From contig SHND01000024.1 of assembly GCA_004295045.1 (NCBI GenBank), forward strand, positions 124,001-188,000: a stretch of DNA of 64,000 bases, in the 5' to 3' direction. Shown here piece by piece: positions 48,645 to 56,101 of the stretch. The DNA comes from Chloroflexota bacterium. Its GTDB lineage: Bacteria; Chloroflexota; Anaerolineae; UBA4142; SHND01. Position 1 is the first letter of the stretch. Each line of letters starts with the position of its first letter. Made by a program: the position numbers and the translations under genes. The notes beneath the pieces were generated by a model. It worked only from the letters and a program-made list of their open reading frames with translations, was not told where the DNA came from and made no database searches.

Positions 48645-49676
48645 ATGATTTTTAATTTGTCGAACGGGAGCGAATTGAACACAACCGAAATCATAAATCA
48701 ACAATCACAGGCACACGACGCGCAAACGCAAAGCAAAAATTCCTTGCGGGGTTACGCGTTCATTCTCGCTGCGGCGGCGATGTGGGGGACGATTGGCATT
48801 TTCTTTACCGTCCTGCATTTTACGTATGGATTGTCCGCGCTCACCATCGGTTTTTTGCGCGCAGGACTCGCCGCGTTATTTTTGTTTATCGGGCTGGGGT
48901 TGTGGAAACGCGATGCGCTGAAACTTTCGCGCGAACTTGTTGTGCTGTACGTTCTCTTTGGTTTGTTCGGCGTCGCGTTCTTTTATGTTTTGAATACCGA
49001 AGCGGTGATTCTCACGAATGTTGCGACAGCTTCGGTGCTGTTGTACACCGCGCCCGTGTACGTCACCCTTATCGCGTGGCGTTTGTGGAAAGAGCCGCTC
49101 ACCACGCGCAAAATTTTGGCGGTGATCGCGGCGTTCATCGGCTGCGCGCTCGTCGCGCGGGTGTACGATCCGGGCACGCTTCAATTGAACGGCATCGGCG
49201 TATTGGTCGCCGCCGCGGCGGGTTTAACCTACGCGCTCTTTACCATCTTTTCAAAATATCTCTCCACCCGCGCTTCGCCATGGACGACCGTCACATATTC
49301 GCTTTTCTTTGGCGCGTTATTTTTGCTGCCGCTTCAATTTTTGAATATTCCCTTGTTTGGCGAGAGCAGCGCCCAAAACGCGCAGAGCTATCAATCGGTT
49401 CTGTACGAACCTTTTGCATGGCTCGCGTTACTGGGATTGTGCCTGGGACCAACGCTCGGCTCGTACGCGTTCTATAATATGGGCTTGCGCACAACACCCG
49501 CCAGCGTGGCGAGCGTGATTGCAACCATCGAGCCCGTTGTCGCCGTCATTGCAGGATATTTGATTTTCGGTCAGATGCTGGAACCGCTGCAAATTCTTGG
49601 CGCAGTGATCATCATTGGCGCGGCGCTGTCGCTGACGCTTCAAAAAGATGCTACGCAACCCGTCGGAACACAATGA
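48645..49676 (+). CDS. EamA/DMT family transporter
   Basis: 343 aa with ten helices in two EamA repeats: GYAFILAAAAMWGTIGIFFT at the first and GIGVLVAAAAGLTYALFTIF at the second. The C-half ends VASVIATIEPVVAVIAGYLI. Substrates are typically amino acids or metabolites, exported or imported. The start is uncertain: ATG at 48645 or a TTG at 48675. It overlaps the convergent membrane gene by 26 bp at the 3' end. Confidence 0.92.
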   Translation: MIFNLSNGSELNTTEIINQQSQAHDAQTQSKNSLRGYAFILAAAAMWGTIGIFFTVLHFTYGLSALTIGFLRAGLAALFLFIGLGLWKRDALKLSRELVVLYVLFGLFGVAFFYVLNTEAVILTNVATASVLLYTAPVYVTLIAWRLWKEPLTTRKILAVIAAFIGCALVARVYDPGTLQLNGIGVLVAAAAGLTYALFTIFSKYLSTRASPWTTVTYSLFFGALFLLPLQFLNIPLFGESSAQNAQSYQSVLYEPFAWLALLGLCLGPTLGSYAFYNMGLRTTPASVASVIATIEPVVAVIAGYLIFGQMLEPLQILGAVIIIGAALSLTLQKDATQPVGTQ

Positions 49677-50493
49677 ACGCGACGAGCAGAATCACCACCG
49701 CGAATTCAACCAACGTGCGCCACGTCAATTTGCCAAAGAGGTATTGCTGTGCCAAGCCGGTGAGGAGATAGAAAACAACCAAGAGGACAACGCCGCCGAG
49801 CAGCGCGTTGACATTCCAATAATTCATCGCCCACAGCGCTTCGCCCAAGCCCAGCCCAACCGTCGCCGCGTACAACCACGTGCGCCGCACATCGGCTTCA
49901 CTGGCGCGCAATAATTCGAGCGCAAGCAGCGCCGCCGCAATTCCAATCATCGGCGCAGATAAAATACTGCGCAGCTTGGCGGCGTAGATGGTTACAAACA
50001 GAGCGAGGGCAGCCAAATAAACGGCGAGATTCAAACCCAAGCGCGCGAACGCATAGGCGGGGTCTTGCAAATCCACAGTCAGATATTCACCGATAACGAC
50101 CAGCGCTAGAACGAGTCCCGCCGCGGCGATGGTAAAAAACGCAAATGGCGCGGAATCACGAAACAATGGCAAAATCAACGCGGCGCCCGCAACCACGAGG
50201 CATGGCAAAATCCACATAATGGCGGTATACGGCGTTTCCGAAAGATGGACGCGCGGATGTGCGCGCATGATGGATTCTACGCCTGCCGCCGTCATCACAC
50301 TCAACAAAATTGCGAAAAGCCACGGTCCCGTAAAGACAACATTCGCTTGTGAGCCGAGAATGGTTAGTTCGTACGTCCGTTCGGGCAGCACCAGCAACAG
50401 CGAAAGCGTCAAACCCAAGACATTCATGCCCGCCAGCAAGCTCAACTGTTCCAGCGGCAAGCGGCGCGTTGTACGCGGTTCGGAAGCATACAT
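49651..50493 (-). CDS. Polytopic membrane protein, unknown function
   Basis: 280 aa with about eight helices, for example PWLFAILLSVMTAAGVESI, AIMWILPCLVVAGAALILPLF, FFTIAAAGLVLALVVIGEYL and VNALLGGVVLLVVFYLLTGL. Such eight-helix proteins of about 280 aa are recurrent in Chloroflexota; I do not recognise a motif. The gene is divergent from the prepilin peptidase and convergent with the DMT gene. Confidence 0.8.
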   Translation of the reverse strand: MYASEPRTTRRLPLEQLSLLAGMNVLGLTLSLLLVLPERTYELTILGSQANVVFTGPWLFAILLSVMTAAGVESIMRAHPRVHLSETPYTAIMWILPCLVVAGAALILPLFRDSAPFAFFTIAAAGLVLALVVIGEYLTVDLQDPAYAFARLGLNLAVYLAALALFVTIYAAKLRSILSAPMIGIAAALLALELLRASEADVRRTWLYAATVGLGLGEALWAMNYWNVNALLGGVVLLVVFYLLTGLAQQYLFGKLTWRTLVEFAVVILLVAFIVFRRVA

Positions 50494-50537
50494 GCAAGCG
50501 ATAATACACTGAAATACAAAAAGAACGAATTGGACTT

Positions 50538-51374
50538 ATGATCTTCATAGCCGCCTTGATCGGCATTCTCATCGGCATTCTCATCAATCGCGGCGCCGAC
50601 AATCTGCCGCCGCCCCCGCGCCGTTCGTTATTGGAAACGCCGCGCTGTCCGTATTGTGATTCGCCGCGCGCGCCACTGGAACAATTCGGCATTGTTGCGT
50701 TCGCGCTCCGCCGCGACAAGTGTCACCAATGCGGCGCGCCGCTCCGTCTGCGCGCCCCACTGGTCGAAATTGTCACGGGCGCGTTGTTCGCGTTCCTCGC
50801 CGCGCGTTACTCATTCAATCTTTATCTCGTCATCATTTGCCTTTTCACCGCAGTCCTTGTACTGATTACCGTTATTGATCTCGAGCACAAATTGATTTTG
50901 AATGTCGTGGTGCTGCCGGCAACGCTACTGGCGCTGCTGGCAAGCCCAATCGTTCTCGGCGGTCCAGACGCAGCGCTTGCGACATGGAATTGGAATCGCG
51001 TCGTATTGTCTCTCTTGGGCTTGGGCGTCGGCTATGCCATGACACTGGCGATTTATTTTTTCGGCATTTTGTTTGTGCGCGTCATCAATCGAAATCGAAA
51101 AACAAAAATCAATACTGTGGCGTTCGGGCTCGGCGACGTGAAATTGGCGGGCTTGCTCGGAGCATTGATCGGTTTCCCCGCGATTTTTTACGCCCTCATC
51201 TACGCTATTCTGCTGGGCGGCATTGGCGCCGTAATCGCGCTCGTGCTCCGTTCAACGCAAAAAGGCAAATATACTGCGTTCACTGCCATTCCGTACGGAC
51301 CCTATTTGGTGCTGGCGGGCGGCGCGTTTTTGATCTTTGGAAACGAGCTTTTGGCTTGGATCATCGGACCGTGA
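50538..51374 (+). CDS. Type IV prepilin peptidase (A24 aspartic protease)
   Basis: 278 aa. The N-terminal Cys domain is present (CPYCDSPRAP and CHQCGAP), though the usual GSFLNV text before it is reduced to a short helix GILIGILINRGADNLP. The two catalytic Asp are in LITVIDLEHKLI and FGLGDVKLAGLLG (GxGD-type). About seven helices. It cleaves and N-methylates type IV pilins or related secretion pseudopilins in the membrane. No pilin gene lies nearby. Confidence 0.93.
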   Translation: MIFIAALIGILIGILINRGADNLPPPPRRSLLETPRCPYCDSPRAPLEQFGIVAFALRRDKCHQCGAPLRLRAPLVEIVTGALFAFLAARYSFNLYLVIICLFTAVLVLITVIDLEHKLILNVVVLPATLLALLASPIVLGGPDAALATWNWNRVVLSLLGLGVGYAMTLAIYFFGILFVRVINRNRKTKINTVAFGLGDVKLAGLLGALIGFPAIFYALIYAILLGGIGAVIALVLRSTQKGKYTAFTAIPYGPYLVLAGGAFLIFGNELLAWIIGP

Positions 51375-51451
51375 CAATTTCGATCGCGCCATCAGGTAAG
51401 CCAAAACAGAAACGCGCCACAAATTAAAGCATAGAACATTCGGTCAAAATA

Positions 51452-51480
51452 TTTACGGGCTTGTGAGCAAATGATATACT
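51452..51480 (+). promoter_or_regulatory. Promoter of the J-domain gene
   Basis: TTTACG and TATACT are separated by 17 bp, 39 bp before the ATG. Confidence 0.6.
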
Positions 51481-51519
51481 TGCCGCAAGCTGCGTGTTTT
51501 TGTAGGAGTCTAGTTTTCA

Positions 51520-52344
51520 ATGAATTATTATCAAGTGCTTCAAGTCGCGCCGAACGCCGCGCCCGAAACGATCAAAGAGGCATATAAACGCCTTGCGTTC
51601 AAATATCATCCCGACACAAACAACAGCCCCGATGCAGTTGAACGCATGAAACAGATTAACGAGGCATATCAAGTCTTGGGCGACCCGTCGGCACGCGCGC
51701 AATACGATCTCGCGCATCATATTGTCCCCAACCCGGAGATGGCGAATCAGGTGGTTGCCCCTGCGTCAATGCAGGTCGCCAACGCGCAAACGCAGCAGGC
51801 GCCAAAAACAGCCGAATCAAAAACCTACTGCGTCAATCATCCCGATACCGAAACGTACTTGCGCTGTAACAAATGCGGCAAGCCCGTTTGTATGAAATGT
51901 GTCCAGCGCACGCCCGTCGGTTATCGCTGTAATGAATGTTTGGGCGTACAGCGCGCGGGATATTACACCGCGACGCCGGTTGATTATGCACTCGCGTCCA
52001 TCATTGCTCTCTTTTTGGGCGCGGTGGGCGGATTTGTGATGCTGCTCATCGGCGGTGGTTTGGGTTTTTTCGGAATTATCATTGCGATTTTTGGCGGACC
52101 CATCGCAGGCGGAATTATTTCCGAATCCATTCGACGCGCCGTCTCCAAACGACGCGGGCGCCGTCTCGCGCTCGTCGCCTGCGTCGCGCTCGCTATCGGC
52201 GCGATCGGGATTTTGCTGGCTCCCGCGCTCCCATTTCTACTGCTCGGGCGGCCTGAACTTTTTATGCGCGCCGCATTCAACATCGGCTTTTGGATTTTTC
52301 TTGCGCTCGCTCTCAGTACGACCTACGCGCGCTTGAGAGCGTAA
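51520..52344 (+). CDS. J-domain, B-box zinc finger and membrane-domain protein
   Basis: 274 aa, fusion of three parts. Residues 1-70 are a J domain: YYQVLQVAPNAAPETIKEAY, LAFKYHPDTN with HPD, and GDPSARAQYD. Residues about 105-145 form a B-box-like zinc finger (CVNHPDTETYLRCNKCGKPVC, then CVQRTPVGYRCNECLG). The rest is three or four helices (IIALFLGAVGGFVMLLIGGG and LALVACVALAIGAIGILLAP). It would recruit DnaK at the membrane; the client is unknown. Confidence 0.88.
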   Translation: MNYYQVLQVAPNAAPETIKEAYKRLAFKYHPDTNNSPDAVERMKQINEAYQVLGDPSARAQYDLAHHIVPNPEMANQVVAPASMQVANAQTQQAPKTAESKTYCVNHPDTETYLRCNKCGKPVCMKCVQRTPVGYRCNECLGVQRAGYYTATPVDYALASIIALFLGAVGGFVMLLIGGGLGFFGIIIAIFGGPIAGGIISESIRRAVSKRRGRRLALVACVALAIGAIGILLAPALPFLLLGRPELFMRAAFNIGFWIFLALALSTTYARLRA

Positions 52345-52398
52345 TCATTTATGATTTTGCGCGGCGAAAGTTCATAGATCAGAAATCATAAATCCGAT
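52345..52398. repeat. Short heptad repeat before recN
   Basis: On the minus strand GATTTAT GATTTCT GATCTAT GAAC reads as heptads (52363-52393), opposed by AATCATTTATGATTTT on the left. It fills the gap to recN, which has no Shine-Dalgarno. Confidence 0.5.
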
Positions 52399-54192
52399 AT
52401 GCTTGCTGAAATCACTATCACCAATCTCGCCATCATCGAAGAACTCCAACTGAAATTCGCGCCGGGCTTTAACGTCCTCACCGGCGAAACGGGCGCGGGC
52501 AAATCTATCATTCTCGACGCGCTGGGATTGCTGCTCGGCGGACGCGCGCAGAGCGAATTGATTCGCGCGGGCGCGGAGGAAACGCGCGTCGAAGGCATCT
52601 TTTTGCTCAACCCCGGCGCGCGCGAGCTGCTCGCTGCCCAACTGGAAGAAAACGGCATCGCGCTCGAAGACGACGCGTTGATTCTCGCGCGCGAACTGCA
52701 TCGCGCCGGACGCGCGACGGCGCGCATCAATGGGCGCGCTGTCACAGGCACCGTGCTGCAACAAATCGGCGACAAGTTGGTTGATATTCACGGACAGAGC
52801 GAACATCTTTCCCTGCTGCGTCCGAAAGAACATATTGATTTGCTCGACCGCTATGGCAATTTGTGGGAACAGCGCGCAGAAGTTGTGAAACTGGTGCGAC
52901 AGCTGCGCAAAGTGCGTCAGGAGCTGCGCGACCTGCAAAAAGATGCGCGTGAAACCGCGCGTAAAATTGATCGCTTGACGTTCGTGATCCAAGAAATCAA
53001 CGACGCAAAATTGAAACTCGGCGAAGAAGCGGAATTGAAAACAGAACGCGATCTGCTCGCGCACGCCGAAACGCGCGCGACGCTCGCGGACGAAGCGTAT
53101 CACGCGTTGTACGGCGGAGGAGAGGATGAAAACGGCGCGCTCGATTTGCTGAATCAAGCAGTCCAAGCCGTGCGCGGTCTGGAAAAATTGGATCCCGAAA
53201 TCAAAGCCGCGCTCGAGCAAGCCGAAAGCGCGGGCGCGGTGATGGACGACCTCGCGCGCACCTTGCGCGGCTATCGCGACAGCATCGAATTCAACCCGAA
53301 ACGCCTCGAACAGATCGAAGACCGTCTCGACCTCCTCTTTCGCTTGAAGCGCAAATACGGCGACACGCTGGAACAAGTTTTAGAGTTCGGGAAAACGTCG
53401 CAGCAAGAATTGGACGCGGTGACACATTCAGAAGAACGCATTCAAGAATTGAAATCGCTTGAAGACAAATTGTTGCGCGAAGCGGGCGCGCTCGCCGAAA
53501 AACTTTCGCAGGCGCGTCACAGCGCCGCAGAAAAATTGTCGCGCGAAATAGAGAACGAGCTCCAAGATTTGGGGATGCAAAAAGCGAAATTCGGCGTTGC
53601 GCTGAATCGCGTCGAGGACGTGCACGGACTTGTTGTCGGAGACGGTGCGGCGTCACAGGATAACGGGAATGAGACGCCGCAACCGAAACGGTTCGCGTTT
53701 GAATCGAGCGGAATTGATAAAGTGGAATTTCTCGTTTCGCCGAATCCGGGCGAGCCGTTGAAACCGCTCGCCAAAATCGCGTCCGGCGGCGAAACATCGC
53801 GCCTGATGCTCGCGCTGAAAGCGGTATTGGGCGCGGCAGACCGAACGCCGACGCTCATTTTTGACGAAATTGATCAAGGCATCGGCGGACGTGTCGGCGG
53901 TGTCGTGGGCAAAAAGTTATGGGGGCTGACGGCAGCGCAAAATGGCGCAGAACAAAACGCGCATCAGGTCGTTTGCATCACGCACCTGCCGCAAATCGCT
54001 TCGTACGGCGACGCGCATTTTCACATTCGCAAAACGATTGTGGATGAGCGCACGGTGACGCAAGCGGAAGTGTTAAAAGACAAACCGCGCGTCGAAGAAC
54101 TCGCGGGGATGTTGGGCGCGGTGACGGATACGAACCGTAAGAGCGCGAGAGAAATGTTGGCAGAGGTGGCGAAAGAGAAAAATTCTGTGTAA
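52399..54192 (+). CDS. recN: DNA repair protein RecN
   Basis: 597 aa SMC-like. MLAEITITNLAIIEELQLKF start, Walker A TGETGAGKSIILDALGLLLG (about 30-49), a QSEHLSLL box, long coiled coil (about 150-380) with central hairpin, then signature ASGGETSRLMLALK and Walker B TLIFDEIDQGIGG, ending VVCITHLPQIASYGDAHF. It tethers DNA ends in double-strand break repair. A Gln/Asn-rich insert near 455-475 separates the last strands. The start has no Shine-Dalgarno. Confidence 0.96.
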   Translation: MLAEITITNLAIIEELQLKFAPGFNVLTGETGAGKSIILDALGLLLGGRAQSELIRAGAEETRVEGIFLLNPGARELLAAQLEENGIALEDDALILARELHRAGRATARINGRAVTGTVLQQIGDKLVDIHGQSEHLSLLRPKEHIDLLDRYGNLWEQRAEVVKLVRQLRKVRQELRDLQKDARETARKIDRLTFVIQEINDAKLKLGEEAELKTERDLLAHAETRATLADEAYHALYGGGEDENGALDLLNQAVQAVRGLEKLDPEIKAALEQAESAGAVMDDLARTLRGYRDSIEFNPKRLEQIEDRLDLLFRLKRKYGDTLEQVLEFGKTSQQELDAVTHSEERIQELKSLEDKLLREAGALAEKLSQARHSAAEKLSREIENELQDLGMQKAKFGVALNRVEDVHGLVVGDGAASQDNGNETPQPKRFAFESSGIDKVEFLVSPNPGEPLKPLAKIASGGETSRLMLALKAVLGAADRTPTLIFDEIDQGIGGRVGGVVGKKLWGLTAAQNGAEQNAHQVVCITHLPQIASYGDAHFHIRKTIVDERTVTQAEVLKDKPRVEELAGMLGAVTDTNRKSAREMLAEVAKEKNSV

Positions 54193-54194
54193 AC

Positions 54195-54225
54195 AAAATG
54201 ACTGCGGTATCTCCGCAGTCATTTT
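54195..54225. terminator. Bidirectional terminator between recN and mevalonate kinase
   Basis: AAAATGACTGCGG - tatct - CCGCAGTCATTTT, perfect 13-bp stem. Confidence 0.9.
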
Positions 54226-54227
54226 AT

Positions 54228-55157
54228 TTACACAACGCGGGTCAAGATAACTCCCGCTGCGCCCGCCTCCAACACCGCGCGTCTCACCTCCTCCGCGCGT
54301 TCCTCCTCGACGTAAAAAATCACATTCCCGCCGCGTCCGCCGCCCGATAATTTTCCTCCCCCTGCACCCGCGCGTAATCCTGCTTCAAGCAAATTTTCAA
54401 TCTCGCGCGAGGAGACGCCCAGCGCCACCAACTCGCGCTGATTGAGCGTCATCAATTCGCCGAGCATTTCATTTTCACCGCGCGCCAATGCTTCCTGCGC
54501 TTGTTCAACGATTGCGGCAATATTGTCGAAAATTTTTTCATAACGCGCCGGCTCTTGCTCCCAGCCGCGCCGCACATCGCCGACGGTGATTTTTGTCGGA
54601 CTCGCGATGCCCGTGTTCGCAATCACGAGCGTGAATGGGCGTGCGATTTGGAACGGCGTGATTTCGGGTAAAGGCGTACCGCGTCGAAAACGAACCGCTT
54701 GCTCATACGCAATCACCGTATTGTCAATCCCGCTCGGTGTGCCGTGATACATTTTTTCGGTCTCGTACACCAGCGCGGAAATTTCGGCAGGCGCCAAAAC
54801 TTTTTCAAAATATGTGCTGAGCGCGCGAACAATGGCAGTCGAAATTGCGGCGCCGCTGCCCAAGCCGCTCGCAAGTGGAATGTCGGATTCTACGGTAATG
54901 TCCAAATTTTCCGCCGCGCCATGTTTTTCGAGCGTTAAACGCGTAATCGCCGCGAGCGCATCTTCGACCAAAGCATCATTCACAACAATGTCACGTCCCA
55001 AATCGCGCGCGTGAATCACAATTCCATCTTTCGCGCGCGCAACAACCGTCGCGCGCGCGCGGATTTGCGAAAGTGGCACGGCGAGCGCGGGGCGTCCGTA
55101 AACGACCGCGTGTTCGCCAAAGAGAATAATTTTTCCGCAGGCAGACCCAACTGGCAT
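54228..55157 (-). CDS. Mevalonate kinase
   Basis: 309 aa from the ATG at 55157. GHMP kinase motifs: CGKIILFGEHAVVYGRPALA near the start, SDIPLASGLGSGAAISTAIV (ATP loop), GTPSGIDNTV with the catalytic Asp, and AGAGGGKLSGGGRGGN at the end. It phosphorylates mevalonate in isoprenoid synthesis and is typical of Chloroflexota and some other bacteria. The -10 TACAGT lies exactly 7 nt before the ATG, so the mRNA may be leaderless. Confidence 0.94.
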   Translation of the reverse strand: MPVGSACGKIILFGEHAVVYGRPALAVPLSQIRARATVVARAKDGIVIHARDLGRDIVVNDALVEDALAAITRLTLEKHGAAENLDITVESDIPLASGLGSGAAISTAIVRALSTYFEKVLAPAEISALVYETEKMYHGTPSGIDNTVIAYEQAVRFRRGTPLPEITPFQIARPFTLVIANTGIASPTKITVGDVRRGWEQEPARYEKIFDNIAAIVEQAQEALARGENEMLGELMTLNQRELVALGVSSREIENLLEAGLRAGAGGGKLSGGGRGGNVIFYVEEERAEEVRRAVLEAGAAGVILTRVV

Positions 55158-55164
55158 GTTCGCT

Positions 55165-55193
55165 ACTGTAGCGGCAACTCGAATGAATTGCAA
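55165..55193 (-). promoter_or_regulatory. Promoter giving a leaderless mevalonate kinase mRNA
   Basis: On the minus strand TTGCAA (55188-55193), 17 bp, TACAGT (55165-55170), then 7 nt to ATG. No Shine-Dalgarno is present. Confidence 0.6.
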
Positions 55194-55213
55194 CTTGCGC
55201 TGAACTTTTTGTG

Positions 55214-55242
55214 TTGCGCCGCATCACACTTTCGTTTATGAT
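55214..55242 (+). promoter_or_regulatory. Promoter of the second nucleotidyltransferase gene
   Basis: TTGCGC and TATGAT are separated by 17 bp. The expected transcription start near 55249 supports using the ATG at 55274. Confidence 0.5.
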
Positions 55243-55273
55243 TGCTCAAGACGACAACACAGATGAGGAATGG

Positions 55274-56041
55274 ATGACCTTGTTCACAATAAAAGCGCGT
55301 GACGCGCTGCGCATAGAGCTGCTTGAAGCGGCGCGGGTGGATTCGCGGATTACCGGCGCGGCGATCACCGGCTCTGCCAGTATTGGAAATGAGGACCTTT
55401 GGTCCGACGTTGATCTCGCGTTTGGGGTGCGTGATGCATCGGAGGTTGCGCCCACGCTCGCAGATTTTAGCGAACGGATGTATTCCAATCACGGCGCGCT
55501 TGATCACCTTGACGTTACCAGCGGTGCATGGATCTATCGCGTCTTTCTGCTGCCAAGCACGCTTCAAGTTGACCTCGCCTTTGCGCCTGCGGCGGACTTT
55601 GGTGCGCGAGCGCCGACCTTTCGTCTTGTATTTGGAAGCGCGCGCGAACTGCCGCCGGTCAAACTAACAAACACGCAAGAATTGATTGGCTATGCGTGGC
55701 TCTACGCGTTGCATGTTCGTGCTTGCATTGCGCGCAAAAAATTTTGGCAAGCCGAATACATGCTCAGCGCCATGCGCGATCAAGTCCTCGCGCTCGCGTG
55801 TGTTCGTCATGGCTTGCCCGCGCGCGAAGGACGCGGCATGGATGCGCTGCCATCAAACGTGACCGCGCCGCTGCAAGACGCGCTCGTCCGCACACTTGAC
55901 GCGGCGGAATTGGCTCGAGCGTTTCGCACCGTGACAAGTGGCTTGCTCCGCGAGATTCGCGCCGTGGACGCGGAATTTGCCGCGCGCCTTGAGCCAACGT
56001 TGTACGAGTTGGCGGAAATCGACGCGGCAATTTTTGTTTGA
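55274..56041 (+). CDS. Nucleotidyltransferase-fold protein (aminoglycoside nucleotidyltransferase-like)
   Basis: 255 aa from the ATG at 55274 (GAGGA just before); an ATG at 55238 overlaps the -10 box and is less likely. The active site is ITGSASIGNEDLWSDVDLAF with a complete DxD. A helical domain follows, including ELIGYAWLYALHVRACIARK and AEYMLSAMRDQVLALACVRH, as in ANT-type enzymes or MNT/HEPN-like folds. The substrate is unknown. Confidence 0.8.
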   Translation: MTLFTIKARDALRIELLEAARVDSRITGAAITGSASIGNEDLWSDVDLAFGVRDASEVAPTLADFSERMYSNHGALDHLDVTSGAWIYRVFLLPSTLQVDLAFAPAADFGARAPTFRLVFGSARELPPVKLTNTQELIGYAWLYALHVRACIARKKFWQAEYMLSAMRDQVLALACVRHGLPAREGRGMDALPSNVTAPLQDALVRTLDAAELARAFRTVTSGLLREIRAVDAEFAARLEPTLYELAEIDAAIFV

Positions 56042-56066
56042 ACCGTTCGACGAAACCAAATCAGCA

Positions 56067-56094
56067 TTGACGTCCCGCCTGCTTACTTTATAAT
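56067..56094 (+). promoter_or_regulatory. Promoter giving a leaderless mutS mRNA
   Basis: TTGACG (56067-56072), 16 bp, TATAAT (56089-56094), then 7 nt to the ATG. The transcript would start at or next to the start codon; no Shine-Dalgarno is present. Confidence 0.7.
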
Positions 56095-56101
56095 TCTGCC
56101 A

